Assembly (NCBI GenBank): GCA_022600195.1
Contig: JAHZKX010000049.1
Location: 1 to 64,000 of the forward strand
Source of the DNA: Planctomycetota bacterium
GTDB lineage: Bacteria > Planctomycetota > Planctomycetia > Planctomycetales > Planctomycetaceae
Reading direction: 5' to 3'
DNA: 64,000 nt
Shown here: positions 56,219 to 64,000 of the stretch, one piece after another
Numbering within the stretch: position 1 is the stretch's first letter
Layout of the letters: each line of letters opens with the position of its first letter
Made by a program: the position numbers and the translations under genes
The notes under the pieces: model-generated
Databases searched by the model: none
What the model was told of the DNA's origin: nothing
Seen by the model: only the letters and a program-made list of their open reading frames with translations

Positions 56219-57019
56219 TTAGAAACGACGCATATTAGCTACAGTTTGCAAAGCCTGGTCAGCGGCTTGAACCACCTGGCTGTTCAGTTCAAAATTTCTC
56301 TGTGTTTTGATTAGTTCTACTAATTCGCGAACCGGTTCAACATTGGATTGTTCGAGAAACCCCTGACGCAATTGTCCACGGCCTTCTAACCCCGGAACCC
56401 CAACTTGAGCATCACCTGAACCCGTAGTTGGTGCAAACAGATTGTCTCCCTGACGCAATAGACCCTGGTTATTAATAAACCTCGCAATTTGGATTTCGCC
56501 GGCAGTCTGAATCTGATTGGATCCCTGTTGCTGATAACTGACAACACCATCGCCGGAAATCGAAACATTGACTGCATCCTGTGGGATGGAGATATTCGGT
56601 TCAAGCAGATAACCTTTATCTGCAGAGGCCATCACAATGTTGCCATTGGCATTCAGCGAAAAGTTACCGGCACGAGTGTATAAGGTTTGAATTCCATCAT
56701 TTACCTGAAAAAAACCATCGCCTACTATTGCCAGGTCATACGTACCACTTGAGGTTACAAGTGACCCCTGGCTAAAGTCTCCTTCCGTACTTTGGACCCG
56801 CGTTCCCATACCAAGACTGATTCCGGTCGGAGTGATATTACCGGCGTTGTCCTGTACTCCGGGCAATTTGAAGTGTTCATAGAACAGGTCTTCAAAATTG
56901 GCGCGACTTTGCTTGTAGGCCGTCGTCCCCGAGTTAGCCAGATTATTGGCAATCATGTCGAGATTAAAACTGTTGGCGGACATTCCCGTGGCACTGGTAT
57001 AGAGGGCTCTTACTCCCAT
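56219..57019 (-). CDS. flgG: Flagellar distal rod protein FlgG
   Basis: A 266-residue distal rod subunit, the family's standard length. The N-terminal rod motif is LDMIANNLANSGTTAYKQSR, followed by the L-stretch FEDLFYEHFKLPG. The central TYDLAIVGDGFFQVNDG and the C-terminal RELVELIKTQRNFELNSQVV match FlgG. It lies 72 bp after flgF. Intact. Confidence 0.95.
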   Translation of the reverse strand: MGVRALYTSATGMSANSFNLDMIANNLANSGTTAYKQSRANFEDLFYEHFKLPGVQDNAGNITPTGISLGMGTRVQSTEGDFSQGSLVTSSGTYDLAIVGDGFFQVNDGIQTLYTRAGNFSLNANGNIVMASADKGYLLEPNISIPQDAVNVSISGDGVVSYQQQGSNQIQTAGEIQIARFINNQGLLRQGDNLFAPTTGSGDAQVGVPGLEGRGQLRQGFLEQSNVEPVRELVELIKTQRNFELNSQVVQAADQALQTVANMRRF

Positions 57020-57091
57020 GTGTTGTCTCCTTACTCCCTCAATTTCTGTAATCGGTTACAGCAGATTCCATTGATGTTAAAAAGTGTGTCC

Positions 57092-57868
57092 CTAACGACG
57101 AGGCATGCTTTGCAGCAAACGTCCCAAAGAATCGTCCTGTAACTTAATCATATTGATATTGGATTCAAACATTCTGGAAGTCGTCACCAGTTCCATCATT
57201 TCTTCGATGGAATTGGTTCCGGAAGCTTCCAGAGTACCCTGCTTTATATTGACGGTATCATTAACTCCTGTGATGCGCCCTTCAGTTGAATACAGGCCGA
57301 TACCATTTTTTACTAATTCGTCCAGCGAGCTCGGCATCACGACGGCCACCTGAGCGATTGATCCCAGCGACTGCCCGTTCGCATTAAAGGGAGTCAGTAT
57401 GCCATCTGTGGAAAATTCAATCCGAGTCGTTCCGTCAGGAATTTCAATCTCTTTTTCATCGACTGAGAGAACCGGTAAACCTTGATCGGCAGTGACGAGC
57501 AGACCATCAGGATCGATTGAAAATGAGCCATTGCGCGTCAGAAAATAATCTTGTCCACTTCCTACCTGAAAGAAGCCCTGACCTTGTATCGCTAAATCCA
57601 GATCGCCATCTGTTGTAATAAACGAGCCTGGTTCAAAGTCGGTACGAATCGTTTCTAGAGAGATGCCACCGGTGTGATTTTCCAGATCTCCGGGCAGCGG
57701 CGCGTTGAGACCACCTTGCTGCGCATCGAAAGGTGGGTTCATGCGAAAAATAGGAACGTCTCGCTTAAACGACGTCGTATTCGCATTCGCCATATTGTTG
57801 GACAGCACATCAAGCCGCACCGAATTTGCATCGGCTCCTTGTGCTGAGAGGTACATGCCGTAAATCAT
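57092..57868 (-). CDS. flgF: Flagellar proximal rod protein FlgF
   Basis: A 258-residue rod subunit related to FlgG. The N-terminal motif is LDVLSNNMANANTTSFKRDV. The core shows DLAIQGQGFFQVGSGQD and FSIDPDGLLVTADQG. The C-terminus EEMMELVTTSRMFESNINMI is typical. The Ala-Gln-Gly-Ala start (LSAQGADAN) and divergence from FlgG support FlgF. It is the first structural gene of the operon after csrA, with 438 bp between them. Confidence 0.9.
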   Translation of the reverse strand: MIYGMYLSAQGADANSVRLDVLSNNMANANTTSFKRDVPIFRMNPPFDAQQGGLNAPLPGDLENHTGGISLETIRTDFEPGSFITTDGDLDLAIQGQGFFQVGSGQDYFLTRNGSFSIDPDGLLVTADQGLPVLSVDEKEIEIPDGTTRIEFSTDGILTPFNANGQSLGSIAQVAVVMPSSLDELVKNGIGLYSTEGRITGVNDTVNIKQGTLEASGTNSIEEMMELVTTSRMFESNINMIKLQDDSLGRLLQSMPRR

Positions 57869-57962
57869 CTTGATACCTGACTTGATCCACTGTCGGTGAA
57901 TTCAAAATCTTCCGACAACGAGAACAATGAGTTTCGATAGACAGTTCCCCCCGTTTATCTAT

Positions 57963-57997
57963 CGGATCGCTACAATAGGTATCTTTAACGTAATCCT
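57963..57997 (-). promoter_or_regulatory. Weak sigma28-like promoter upstream of flgF
   Basis: On the minus strand TTAAAGAT is followed by CCGATAG, resembling TAAAGTTT-N11-GCCGATAA, but the spacing is about two bases too long. Position upstream of the flagellar operon is the main support. Confidence 0.2.
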
Positions 57998-58259
57998 CAA
58001 ATATCGAGCACTCCCCCTACTTTCACATTAGGCGAAAAACCAGACAGGAATGTCAGATGCACGACAGTCAACCAACTTGGAAACACAACAGCATCACATC
58101 TGAAGCTGGAAAACAGGCACATTACTTTAGAAAGCTAAGGAAATAGCAGGCGGGTAGAAGTAAGATGAGACTTCAATCGGGCATGACAAAAAAGCAGCAA
58201 CTTGATTACATCGGCATAACAGAGATATTAATGGAATTCCAAGAATCTCGATCAGCGAA

Positions 58260-58280
58260 ATAAGCAAACCAGCTGCTTAT
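58260..58280 (-). terminator. Possible terminator after csrA
   Basis: ATAAGCA and TGCTTAT form a perfect 7-bp AT-rich stem with a seven-base loop, 27 bases after csrA on the minus strand, followed only by TTTCGC. The stem is weak and the T-tract is short. Confidence 0.3.
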
Positions 58281-58306
58281 CAATGAGGCGGACCTCTCTA
58301 ATTCTC

Positions 58307-58507
58307 TCAAAAACCACAGCTCTGAACCGGAACAGCTTCTACTTCAAATTCACAGAGGAATTTTTGTACTTCTGCACGATTCACTTGTACGTCATCAGGT
58401 GCTTCCACTCCCAGGCGAACTCGATTCCCCTTAACTGAAAGCACTTTGATCGAGATGTTGTCGTTGATCAGAATTTCTTCATCCTTGCGTCTTGTGAGCA
58501 CTAACAT
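58307..58507 (-). CDS. csrA: Carbon storage regulator CsrA
   Basis: A 66-residue dimeric RNA-binding protein that represses translation by binding GGA motifs near ribosome-binding sites. It often controls flagellin and other flagellar genes. The N-terminus [16 protein letters not shown] is diagnostic. The start is ATG at 58507, with AAAGGAG seven bases upstream; a longer in-frame reading is rejected. The conserved C-terminal helix motif is [10 protein letters not shown]. It lies at the head of the flagellar cluster, as in many bacteria. Confidence 0.95.
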   Translation of the reverse strand: MLVLTRRKDEEILINDNISIKVLSVKGNRVRLGVEAPDDVQVNRAEVQKFLCEFEVEAVPVQSCGF

Positions 58508-58936
58508 TAGTGAACTCCTTTCTTCAGAGTACATTCCTTTGAAAAACTAATAGGCCCTACACTCATGAACCAGGAATCATTTCCCAACTCATAATATTAT
58601 ACGCAGCAAACATGGTTCCAGTGAGAAGAAAAATCAGAAAAATTAAAATTTTTATAATAACCCTTAAAGTTGAATGAACTTCGTTTCAAATCACAGTTTA
58701 TGAAACTACCTATTTTAAAGTTGCGAAATCACCTAACGCAAGATCATACATAATTGTTCAAATATACGTGAAGCAATTTGCAACAATGCGTAAAACGTAT
58801 CCTCAGTGGCCAAACTAAACCGCTCAGCAAATTCGACATAAGATCCTTATAAGAAGATAGCCGATAAACTCTGATATCACTTAGATTCAGAGATCGATTC
58901 TCATTCGATAGACTTTAGGGAGGAGTTCACCTCACC
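58508..58936. other. AT-rich divergent intergenic region
   Basis: About 430 bp, distinctly AT-rich, between csrA and the divergent secreted-protein gene. It must hold both promoters. I see no gene or convincing structured RNA. A GGAGGAG sequence at its right end serves the following gene. Confidence 0.5.
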
Positions 58937-59605
58937 ATGTCTTTTTTTCACAGTCCATTTTTCACTCAATCTTTCAGTGGGATCCTTTCTATAACCCTGT
59001 TTTTTTCTTCACAGGTGTACTCAGCGGAACCGAAAGAGGGAGCTTCCTTACCAGAGATCATCCCTGAAACGAAAACACAGCCCAAACTTCCCTCTCTGGG
59101 AGAAGTGTTAAAAATCACTCAGGAGTATTTTCAAGGCTTCAAGCAGTATCAACCGGGAGATTTGATTACCCGCAATCAGATGAAGCCCTTATTCAGGCAA
59201 CTTCAGAAGGCAGGTTGGAGCGTGAAATCAGAACCAAAAATCCTGAGTCGTCTCCATTCAGAATCTGATTTTTTGGCCGCTCAACTAAAGACGGCTAAGG
59301 GCATCAAGTTTATGCGGAAAATCTCCCAGTTGCCGGGAGGTTATGATCGTCTGGATCATATTCTGGCGATGCCTTACGGAAAACGGCGGATCAAGGAATT
59401 TATCAATTCGCCCGGCGGTAATCTGATGATTGAATATATGACGACCACGAAAGGTGGAAAGAATCTCGGGAAATATCTCTCCAAAACGAAGACGGGAAAG
59501 GGGTTCAATAAACCCACAAGCCGCATTTATACGGAAAAGCAATTGATTCAAGAGATCAAACGGACTTACGAAGAGGAAACGGCAAAGAATAAAAAGAAAC
59601 GCTAA
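58937..59605 (+). CDS. Secreted basic protein of unknown function
   Basis: A 222-residue protein with an N-terminal signal peptide (Phe-rich hydrophobic region, cleavage near YSA at residue ~30). The mature part is basic and mostly helical. It has a conserved-looking central block (LPGGYDRLDHILAMPYGKRR, then FINSPGGNLMIEYM) and a Lys-rich C-terminal end. No family is recognised. GGGAGGAG lies upstream of the start. It converges with the HDOD gene, the two ends being 7 bp apart. Confidence 0.65.
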   Translation: MSFFHSPFFTQSFSGILSITLFFSSQVYSAEPKEGASLPEIIPETKTQPKLPSLGEVLKITQEYFQGFKQYQPGDLITRNQMKPLFRQLQKAGWSVKSEPKILSRLHSESDFLAAQLKTAKGIKFMRKISQLPGGYDRLDHILAMPYGKRRIKEFINSPGGNLMIEYMTTTKGGKNLGKYLSKTKTGKGFNKPTSRIYTEKQLIQEIKRTYEEETAKNKKKR

Positions 59606-59612
59606 TCTCCGA

Positions 59613-60476
59613 TTATCCTTCCAGGTTCACTCCGAAAAAATCAGCACTCTCGGCAATATCCTGCTTGCATGCTTCAATCATCGTTTCAATTTGCTCGACA
59701 CTGAGATCGAAAAAAGAAATCAGAATCTCTTCTGCTTCCAGATACTCATCTGAAGAACAGTTCCATAATGAGCCAGCCAGCAGGCTGCCTGTTCGTAATG
59801 CAATACCCAGGGGACAAGCATGTTGTCCGGTCCCGTGATGATTTTCAACGGCTGTCACGATCTCCTGTGGAATATCCCAATGATTGAGCAGACGTGACCC
59901 CAGTAGCGCATGATCAAAACCAAAGAACTGCTGTTCCCCGTTAATCAGTGCTTCTCCGTGTGGATGACTTTCATATATCAGACTGTATTCATCTCTATCA
60001 ACCTGTGAAAAAACCAATATGCCCACATCCGCCAGGAGACCCGCTGTATACGCTTCATCTTTTTTCAAACACTTATGATGTGAGGCCAGATGCGAAGAAA
60101 TCGAAGCGATCGTTAATGCGTTCTGCCAATAATCGACAAAAATTCGGCCCTTACTTCCCTTTGACAGTGACTCAACCATGGAAAAGCTGATCGTCAGCAT
60201 CCGAATGGTCTCTTTTCCCAGATAGGAAACCGCGTGCTTGATACTCGTAATCTTCCGTGAAACTCCATACCTGGCTGAGTTGACTACCTGTAAAATCTTG
60301 GCAGCCAGACCGGGATCATGTTCGATACATCTTACAAGATCATCGATATTGCTACGGGGATCCCTCGTTATCTGCAGAACCTGTTGCGCCACTTTGGGAG
60401 CAGAATGTAAACGATCCAAACGTTGTACGAATTCATCAGCAAGATCAATTTGGTCTACACGATTCTCTACTAACAT
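59613..60476 (-). CDS. HDOD-domain signalling protein
   Basis: A 287-residue protein that is nearly all HDOD domain (about 15-215), related to HD phosphohydrolases but lacking the metal-binding HD pair. Typical segments are LHSAPKVAQQVLQITRDPRS, CIEHDPGLAAKILQVVNSA and SRKITSIKHAVSYLGKETIR. The later GLLADVGILVF corresponds to the region where HD-GYP proteins carry catalytic residues. Such proteins act in signalling networks, often with chemotaxis or motility, which would suit the neighbouring flagellar genes. Confidence 0.88.
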   Translation of the reverse strand: MLVENRVDQIDLADEFVQRLDRLHSAPKVAQQVLQITRDPRSNIDDLVRCIEHDPGLAAKILQVVNSARYGVSRKITSIKHAVSYLGKETIRMLTISFSMVESLSKGSKGRIFVDYWQNALTIASISSHLASHHKCLKKDEAYTAGLLADVGILVFSQVDRDEYSLIYESHPHGEALINGEQQFFGFDHALLGSRLLNHWDIPQEIVTAVENHHGTGQHACPLGIALRTGSLLAGSLWNCSSDEYLEAEEILISFFDLSVEQIETMIEACKQDIAESADFFGVNLEG

Positions 60477-60725
60477 GACGGCCCTTCTTTTTTATTGCTA
60501 CCTGAGTTATCTGGAAAACCCTTAATCAGGGTTGAAATACCACGGTGCCTGCAGGCAAACCTATCTTGAAGAAAAAGAAGTGACAGATTTAAACTGACAT
60601 TAGAAATCCAATTTTTCCGTTCTCAAATTCGACTGTTCCAGTAATAACAATCAGATGTGTTATTACGAGATCAGACAGCAATTCCACTACATTGAAATAC
60701 CTCCTGATCGAGCCCATCACCGGGA

Positions 60726-61610
60726 TCAGGTGAGAAGTTCAATGCCAGATTCCTGGATTTCGAACGGTATAAGCGACTCATCGACGGCGCTGCCGCGATG
60801 TTTAGCAATGTGCAGCGCACGACTCATTCGGTTTCCTTCGCGAATTTTTCCCATCAGGATTATGGTATTCGCATTCGATAAAACATCACCACTTTCAATG
60901 GGACGTTGAATTAAGTCGTCAAGCATCACTTCATGAGTGGTCAGCAGCAACAGACAGCCGATCTCCTGAAAATCATATCGGTGCTGGTCTATCTGCTCTT
61001 GATTTTTACGAAACTGAGCGCGAAACAGATCGCGGGCAACCCAGTCACATTCTTTCCGCAGGATCTGATGGTAAACGTATTCAAAGGCATGAAACTGAAA
61101 AGATTCACTGGCTCGTTCCGTTGGTTCAATCCCATCAATGACCGTGCGTCTCACCCCATGCACAAAATTGGCATAAAAATAGGCAATCGCGGCATCCAGT
61201 TTTTTAACAAATTCCAGTTTCCATTCTTTCCATTCATCCAATTCCATATCACGTCGGGTCACTCTGCGACCACTTTGTCGAAACAGGTGTTGATAATCTT
61301 TCCGCGCCTGACTTGAATTCCAAATCTGTTCCAGATCGAAGGGCACATCGACCCTCTGTTCCCGAATCTTCCACTCAAACAACCGTTGGGCATACTCACT
61401 ATGGCTTTGAGAATCGCCGCGCGTTGCCATATCAAATAAAATACCGGTCTGACCCTCCTGTTGAAGACCTGCCTGTGCGTATTGCAGTCCCAGTTGAGTT
61501 TTACCAATGCCGGTGGCCCCTAACACAACAGTCAGCTTGCCGGGCAATAAACCGCCCGAAAGCATATCATCCAGTTGAGGGATTCCCGTTTGTTGTCGTA
61601 AATCTGCCAT
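60726..61610 (-). CDS. KaiC-like RecA-superfamily ATPase
   Basis: A 294-residue single-domain KaiC/RadA-type ATPase. It starts with [20 protein letters not shown], the usual KaiC opening. Walker A is [15 protein letters not shown], and a Walker B strand lies in [11 protein letters not shown] late block with [10 protein letters not shown] and [20 protein letters not shown] corresponds to the family's C-terminal strands. A helical insertion of ~90 residues (about 75-165) separates the Walker sites. Only one ATPase domain is present, unlike cyanobacterial KaiC. Role unknown; signalling is likely. Confidence 0.82.
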   Translation of the reverse strand: MADLRQQTGIPQLDDMLSGGLLPGKLTVVLGATGIGKTQLGLQYAQAGLQQEGQTGILFDMATRGDSQSHSEYAQRLFEWKIREQRVDVPFDLEQIWNSSQARKDYQHLFRQSGRRVTRRDMELDEWKEWKLEFVKKLDAAIAYFYANFVHGVRRTVIDGIEPTERASESFQFHAFEYVYHQILRKECDWVARDLFRAQFRKNQEQIDQHRYDFQEIGCLLLLTTHEVMLDDLIQRPIESGDVLSNANTIILMGKIREGNRMSRALHIAKHRGSAVDESLIPFEIQESGIELLT

Positions 61611-61688
61611 GCTGGTATTCGATTTCGCGGAGAATCAATCCACGCCTTGCTATCTAGATGGAATTAGTGGTTGCCTGACTTTCAGAGA

Positions 61689-62804
61689 TCAAATTGAGAT
61701 AAAGCGATCTCGAGCGGCAACATTCCAATGGTCTACAACACGTCCACCACTGACAATCGTGACTGACTTGTGTAATGCCGATGTCGGGCAGACGTGACGG
61801 GGAATGGCCAGTAATTCATCACCAGGCTGAAATTCACTGGCACGCTGAGTCAAAACCACCAAATGCTCTTCATTCTGCAGGACCGCTTTCGCATCCGGCA
61901 AATCAGGAAAGGAGCAGCGATTTTCCATCGCCGGATCAGAAGCAATCGCCTTATATCCTAAATCCAACGTGATTCGATTCGCATCCGGGCGACTGATCAC
62001 ACGCGTTAGTACCAGAGCAGCGGGAGTGAAGTTCAAGTCGGGAAATAATTCTCCGTAACCCACATCATGCAGTACGCAGGTTCCCGGGCAGACTTCAATA
62101 TCCGGATCATCAAAACCGGCAAAAATTGGAAACGATCCCGTTGCCCCAGCCACAATCCGTGGCACCGACAAGCCTTCGGTAATCAATTGATCTCGCAGGC
62201 GGGACACATTCTCCCAGACAGCCCGCACAGCGACTTCGCGTTCCTTAAAATCAACCTGATGATTCTGGCCATCATAGACGTGCAAACCGGCGGCAACCAA
62301 CCCCGGAGTATTCGCAATCATCTGATACAATTCAACAGCGGCTCCTTCCGGTTCCAGACCCGTTCGATTCTGCCCCGTGTTCAAGTCGAGTAGCACTTCG
62401 ATCTCAACGCCCGCAGCAGACATGGCCTCGCCTAACTGCTCAATCGGCACCGGATGATCGGCGGTAACTTGAATCGAAACCGTGGGCCAGCGTTTTCGAA
62501 ATTCGACAGCCCTTGCGATATTCGGACCCACCATGTTGTAGGCCAGACAAATATCTTTCACTCCCACTTCAGCCAGCATCTCTGCTTCGGGAAATGTTGC
62601 CGCTTTATGTTTCTCAATGCCCAGTGAAAGCTCTAACTCAATCACTTCGCGCATTTTGTGAGTTTTGCAATGCGGTCGTAATCGGCTGGTATCGCCGACG
62701 ATGGAGATCATCTTCCGTAAATTGTCTTCAAGTAACTCCTTGAAGATAATCATGCCCGGCGAAATAATCTGACTCGTATCATCTATCTGATAACATGCAT
62801 CCAT
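61689..62804 (-). CDS. D-threonine aldolase / D-serine dehydratase-like PLP enzyme (DSD1 family)
   Basis: A 371-residue PLP enzyme with the alanine racemase-type N-terminal barrel. The PLP-lysine is in RPHCKTHKMREV, the most typical motif. Barrel strands include EVLLDLNTGQNRTG and the GATGSFPIF phosphate-binding loop. The C-terminal domain has the metal-binding DLGYKAIASDP and the H-x-C site in AIPRHVCPTSALH, as in D-threonine aldolases and D-serine dehydratases. It acts on a D-beta-hydroxy amino acid; the exact one is unclear. It lies 27 bp after an amidohydrolase gene in one operon. Confidence 0.9.
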   Translation of the reverse strand: MDACYQIDDTSQIISPGMIIFKELLEDNLRKMISIVGDTSRLRPHCKTHKMREVIELELSLGIEKHKAATFPEAEMLAEVGVKDICLAYNMVGPNIARAVEFRKRWPTVSIQVTADHPVPIEQLGEAMSAAGVEIEVLLDLNTGQNRTGLEPEGAAVELYQMIANTPGLVAAGLHVYDGQNHQVDFKEREVAVRAVWENVSRLRDQLITEGLSVPRIVAGATGSFPIFAGFDDPDIEVCPGTCVLHDVGYGELFPDLNFTPAALVLTRVISRPDANRITLDLGYKAIASDPAMENRCSFPDLPDAKAVLQNEEHLVVLTQRASEFQPGDELLAIPRHVCPTSALHKSVTIVSGGRVVDHWNVAARDRFISI

Positions 62805-62831
62805 AGGAGGACCTGAAACAAATTTTTCTTT

Positions 62832-63671
62832 TTAAATGCCCTGGAAGAATACTTTTTCTGCCGTCTTTTCCAAAATCCAGTTTTTATCATTCTCGGAAAG
62901 AAACGGTAAACCATTCTGGATTAAATCGATAGATGCTTTATAGGTATGATCGCCCTGTACCTGATAAGGGCAGTCCGTGGCCCACATCAGTCGATTGGCA
63001 CCAAACGCCTGATACACTTTTTTGATCAGGGAAGCCAGGTCATGATAAGGCATCTTCTTTTTCCCCAACGCATAAAACGCGGAGACTTTGACATACACAT
63101 TCGGATGCTTTGACATCTTACACAACATATCAACTTCTGCAGGATCGATTTTACCAGAGACCCCTATTCGGGCAATATGATCAATCACAACGGTTGTGTC
63201 CCGATGTTTTTGACACATCTTGTCTAAAGCCGGCAAGTAGACGGCATCCATCAGGCAGCACATGGCCATCTCTTCTTTGGCACCCGTTTTCCACATTTGT
63301 TCCATGCAATCCCCATCCAGCCACTCATCGGCTTTTTTGGTTTTAGGAGCAATTCGGAATCCACGCACGCCTTTCTTTTTCAGAGACTGCATTTCCGGAG
63401 TTGGATTGTCACCATTCTGATTGATCACAGCCACACCCGAAAACATGCCCGGATATTGAGCCATGCAATCCAACATATAGCTGTTATCAAATCCATAAAA
63501 CGACATTTGAATCAACACGACCCGATTCACGCCAACAGGCATCATCTGCGCCTGCAATTGTTCCGCGGTAAAACTGGGTGGCTTCATCTCAGAGAGTTTG
63601 CGTCCCGGAGCCAACGGATATTTTTTAATATCAGGAGTCCAGACATGCGAATGTGCGTCGATATATTCCAT
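62832..63671 (-). CDS. Amidohydrolase-2 family protein
   Basis: A 279-residue TIM-barrel hydrolase or decarboxylase. The N-terminal metal motif is IDAHSHVWTPD. Later ligand strands are DTTVVIDHIARIG and LMWATDCPYQ. The family hydrolyses lactones or decarboxylates aromatic acids. No signal peptide is present. It sits between a sodium/solute symporter and the DSD1-type enzyme, all on the minus strand with small gaps, suggesting a catabolic set for one imported compound. Confidence 0.88.
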   Translation of the reverse strand: MEYIDAHSHVWTPDIKKYPLAPGRKLSEMKPPSFTAEQLQAQMMPVGVNRVVLIQMSFYGFDNSYMLDCMAQYPGMFSGVAVINQNGDNPTPEMQSLKKKGVRGFRIAPKTKKADEWLDGDCMEQMWKTGAKEEMAMCCLMDAVYLPALDKMCQKHRDTTVVIDHIARIGVSGKIDPAEVDMLCKMSKHPNVYVKVSAFYALGKKKMPYHDLASLIKKVYQAFGANRLMWATDCPYQVQGDHTYKASIDLIQNGLPFLSENDKNWILEKTAEKVFFQGI

Positions 63672-63716
63672 AGCATGATCCTCTGATGGTCAGGTGATTA
63701 AGTGAATAAGCCAGCT

Positions 63717-64000
63717 TCAGGAGTTGGCTTTGTTTATGTAAAAATATTTTTGTACTAATTCATCTGAAGGCGGAGCCGTCAGCTTCGTCACAACAAAACC
63801 GGAAATGAATGAAACAAACAATCCAATGATGATCGGATCAAAGTTGAACAACTGGTAAGGCTTGAAGAAACTGCCATTCACAAAATACCCGGTAACATAC
63901 ATCGCAAGATGCACAGAGAAGCCTCCAATCATCGCTCCCATTGCACCCGCCGCATTGACGCGTCTCCAGTAGAGACCATAGACAACCGGTGCCAGAAAAC
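63717..64000 (-). CDS. Sodium/solute symporter, C-terminal end (runs off right edge)
   Basis: The reading frame is open to the window edge and encodes the last ~93 residues of a membrane protein. They begin LAPVVYGLYWRRVNAAGAMG, a typical SSS-family helix/loop pattern near the C-terminus. Two hydrophobic helices follow, and a short polar tail. The family imports sugars, amino acids or carboxylates with Na+. The substrate cannot be told from this fragment, but the downstream catabolic genes suggest it feeds them. Confidence 0.7.
   Translation of the reverse strand, partial: FLAPVVYGLYWRRVNAAGAMGAMIGGFSVHLAMYVTGYFVNGSFFKPYQLFNFDPIIIGLFVSFISGFVVTKLTAPPSDELVQKYFYINKANS

Larger units (their letters stand above)
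57869..58306. other. Intergenic region csrA-flgF
   Basis: About 440 bp without a gene, long enough for a separate flagellar promoter. Two weak elements can be pointed out: a sigma28-like sequence about 95-130 bp before flgF, and an AT-rich hairpin just after csrA. No sigma54 GG-N10-GC pattern was found. Confidence 0.45.

Noticed and set aside
57869-58306. Sigma54 promoter for the flagellar operon
   Set aside because: No GG-N10-GC pattern with adequate flanks was found on the minus strand.

Overview
The window reads as a chromosomal segment of a planctomycete, most likely a Gimesia/Planctomyces-type marine species. This is inferred from the gene set: HpnC squalene synthase, a caa3-like oxidase operon carrying an ABC-2 transporter and a Sco-DUF420 fusion, planctomycete-style secreted proteins, and moderate GC content. 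No rRNA, tRNA, CRISPR array or prophage was recognised. The only mobile DNA is the edge of an IS3-type element at the extreme left.

Layout. 1-8061 (minus strand): IS3-like orfA fragment, a small membrane protein that seems to run into the IS, then gltD, gltB and a LysR regulator (glutamate synthase). 8691-14783: lipoprotein, two small proteins of opposite charge, an ABM-fold monooxygenase-like protein, an M1 metallopeptidase and a D-glutamate cyclase-like protein. 15345-26607 (plus): aerobic terminal oxidase operon, with diheme cytochrome c lipoprotein, coxB, coxA (A2-type), ctaA, ctaB, coxC (large insertion), coxD, ABC-2 transporter pair, Sco-DUF420 fusion and a small CPMC protein. 26640-28183: Cys-rich secreted protein and a Dabb-domain protein. 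28204-34120 (minus): metE-btuF-btuC-btuD, preceded by a structured leader resembling a cobalamin riboswitch. 34211-38819: nrdA-nrdB with an NrdR-like box; NrdB has the complete residue signature of the Phe-containing Mn/Fe class Ic enzyme. 39118-47457: hpnC, der, amidohydrolase, membrane-anchored MutS-like ATPase, mgtE, rpsI (acidic N-terminal extension) and rplM. 47735-58507 (minus): flagellar axial operon csrA-flgF-flgG-flgA-flgH-flgI-flgJ-flgN-flgK-flgL. 58937-64000: secreted protein, HDOD protein, KaiC-like ATPase, and a symporter/amidohydrolase/D-amino-acid lyase operon that leaves the window.

Most notable results. (i) Two apparent lesions lie 2.5 kb apart in the flagellar operon: an in-frame TAG inside the FlgN-like chaperone frame, and a -1 frame change at an A8 run separating the FlgH signal peptide from the FlgH body. 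(ii) A B12-riboswitch-like leader lies ahead of a metE-btuFCD operon, which is the expected regulatory logic for choosing between B12 uptake and B12-independent methionine synthesis. (iii) The ribonucleotide reductase is class Ic. (iv) The oxidase operon has several architectural oddities: YS-type proton channel, CoxC insertion, Sco-DUF420 fusion and an embedded ABC transporter.

All assignments come from reading motifs and gene order; no database search was run.
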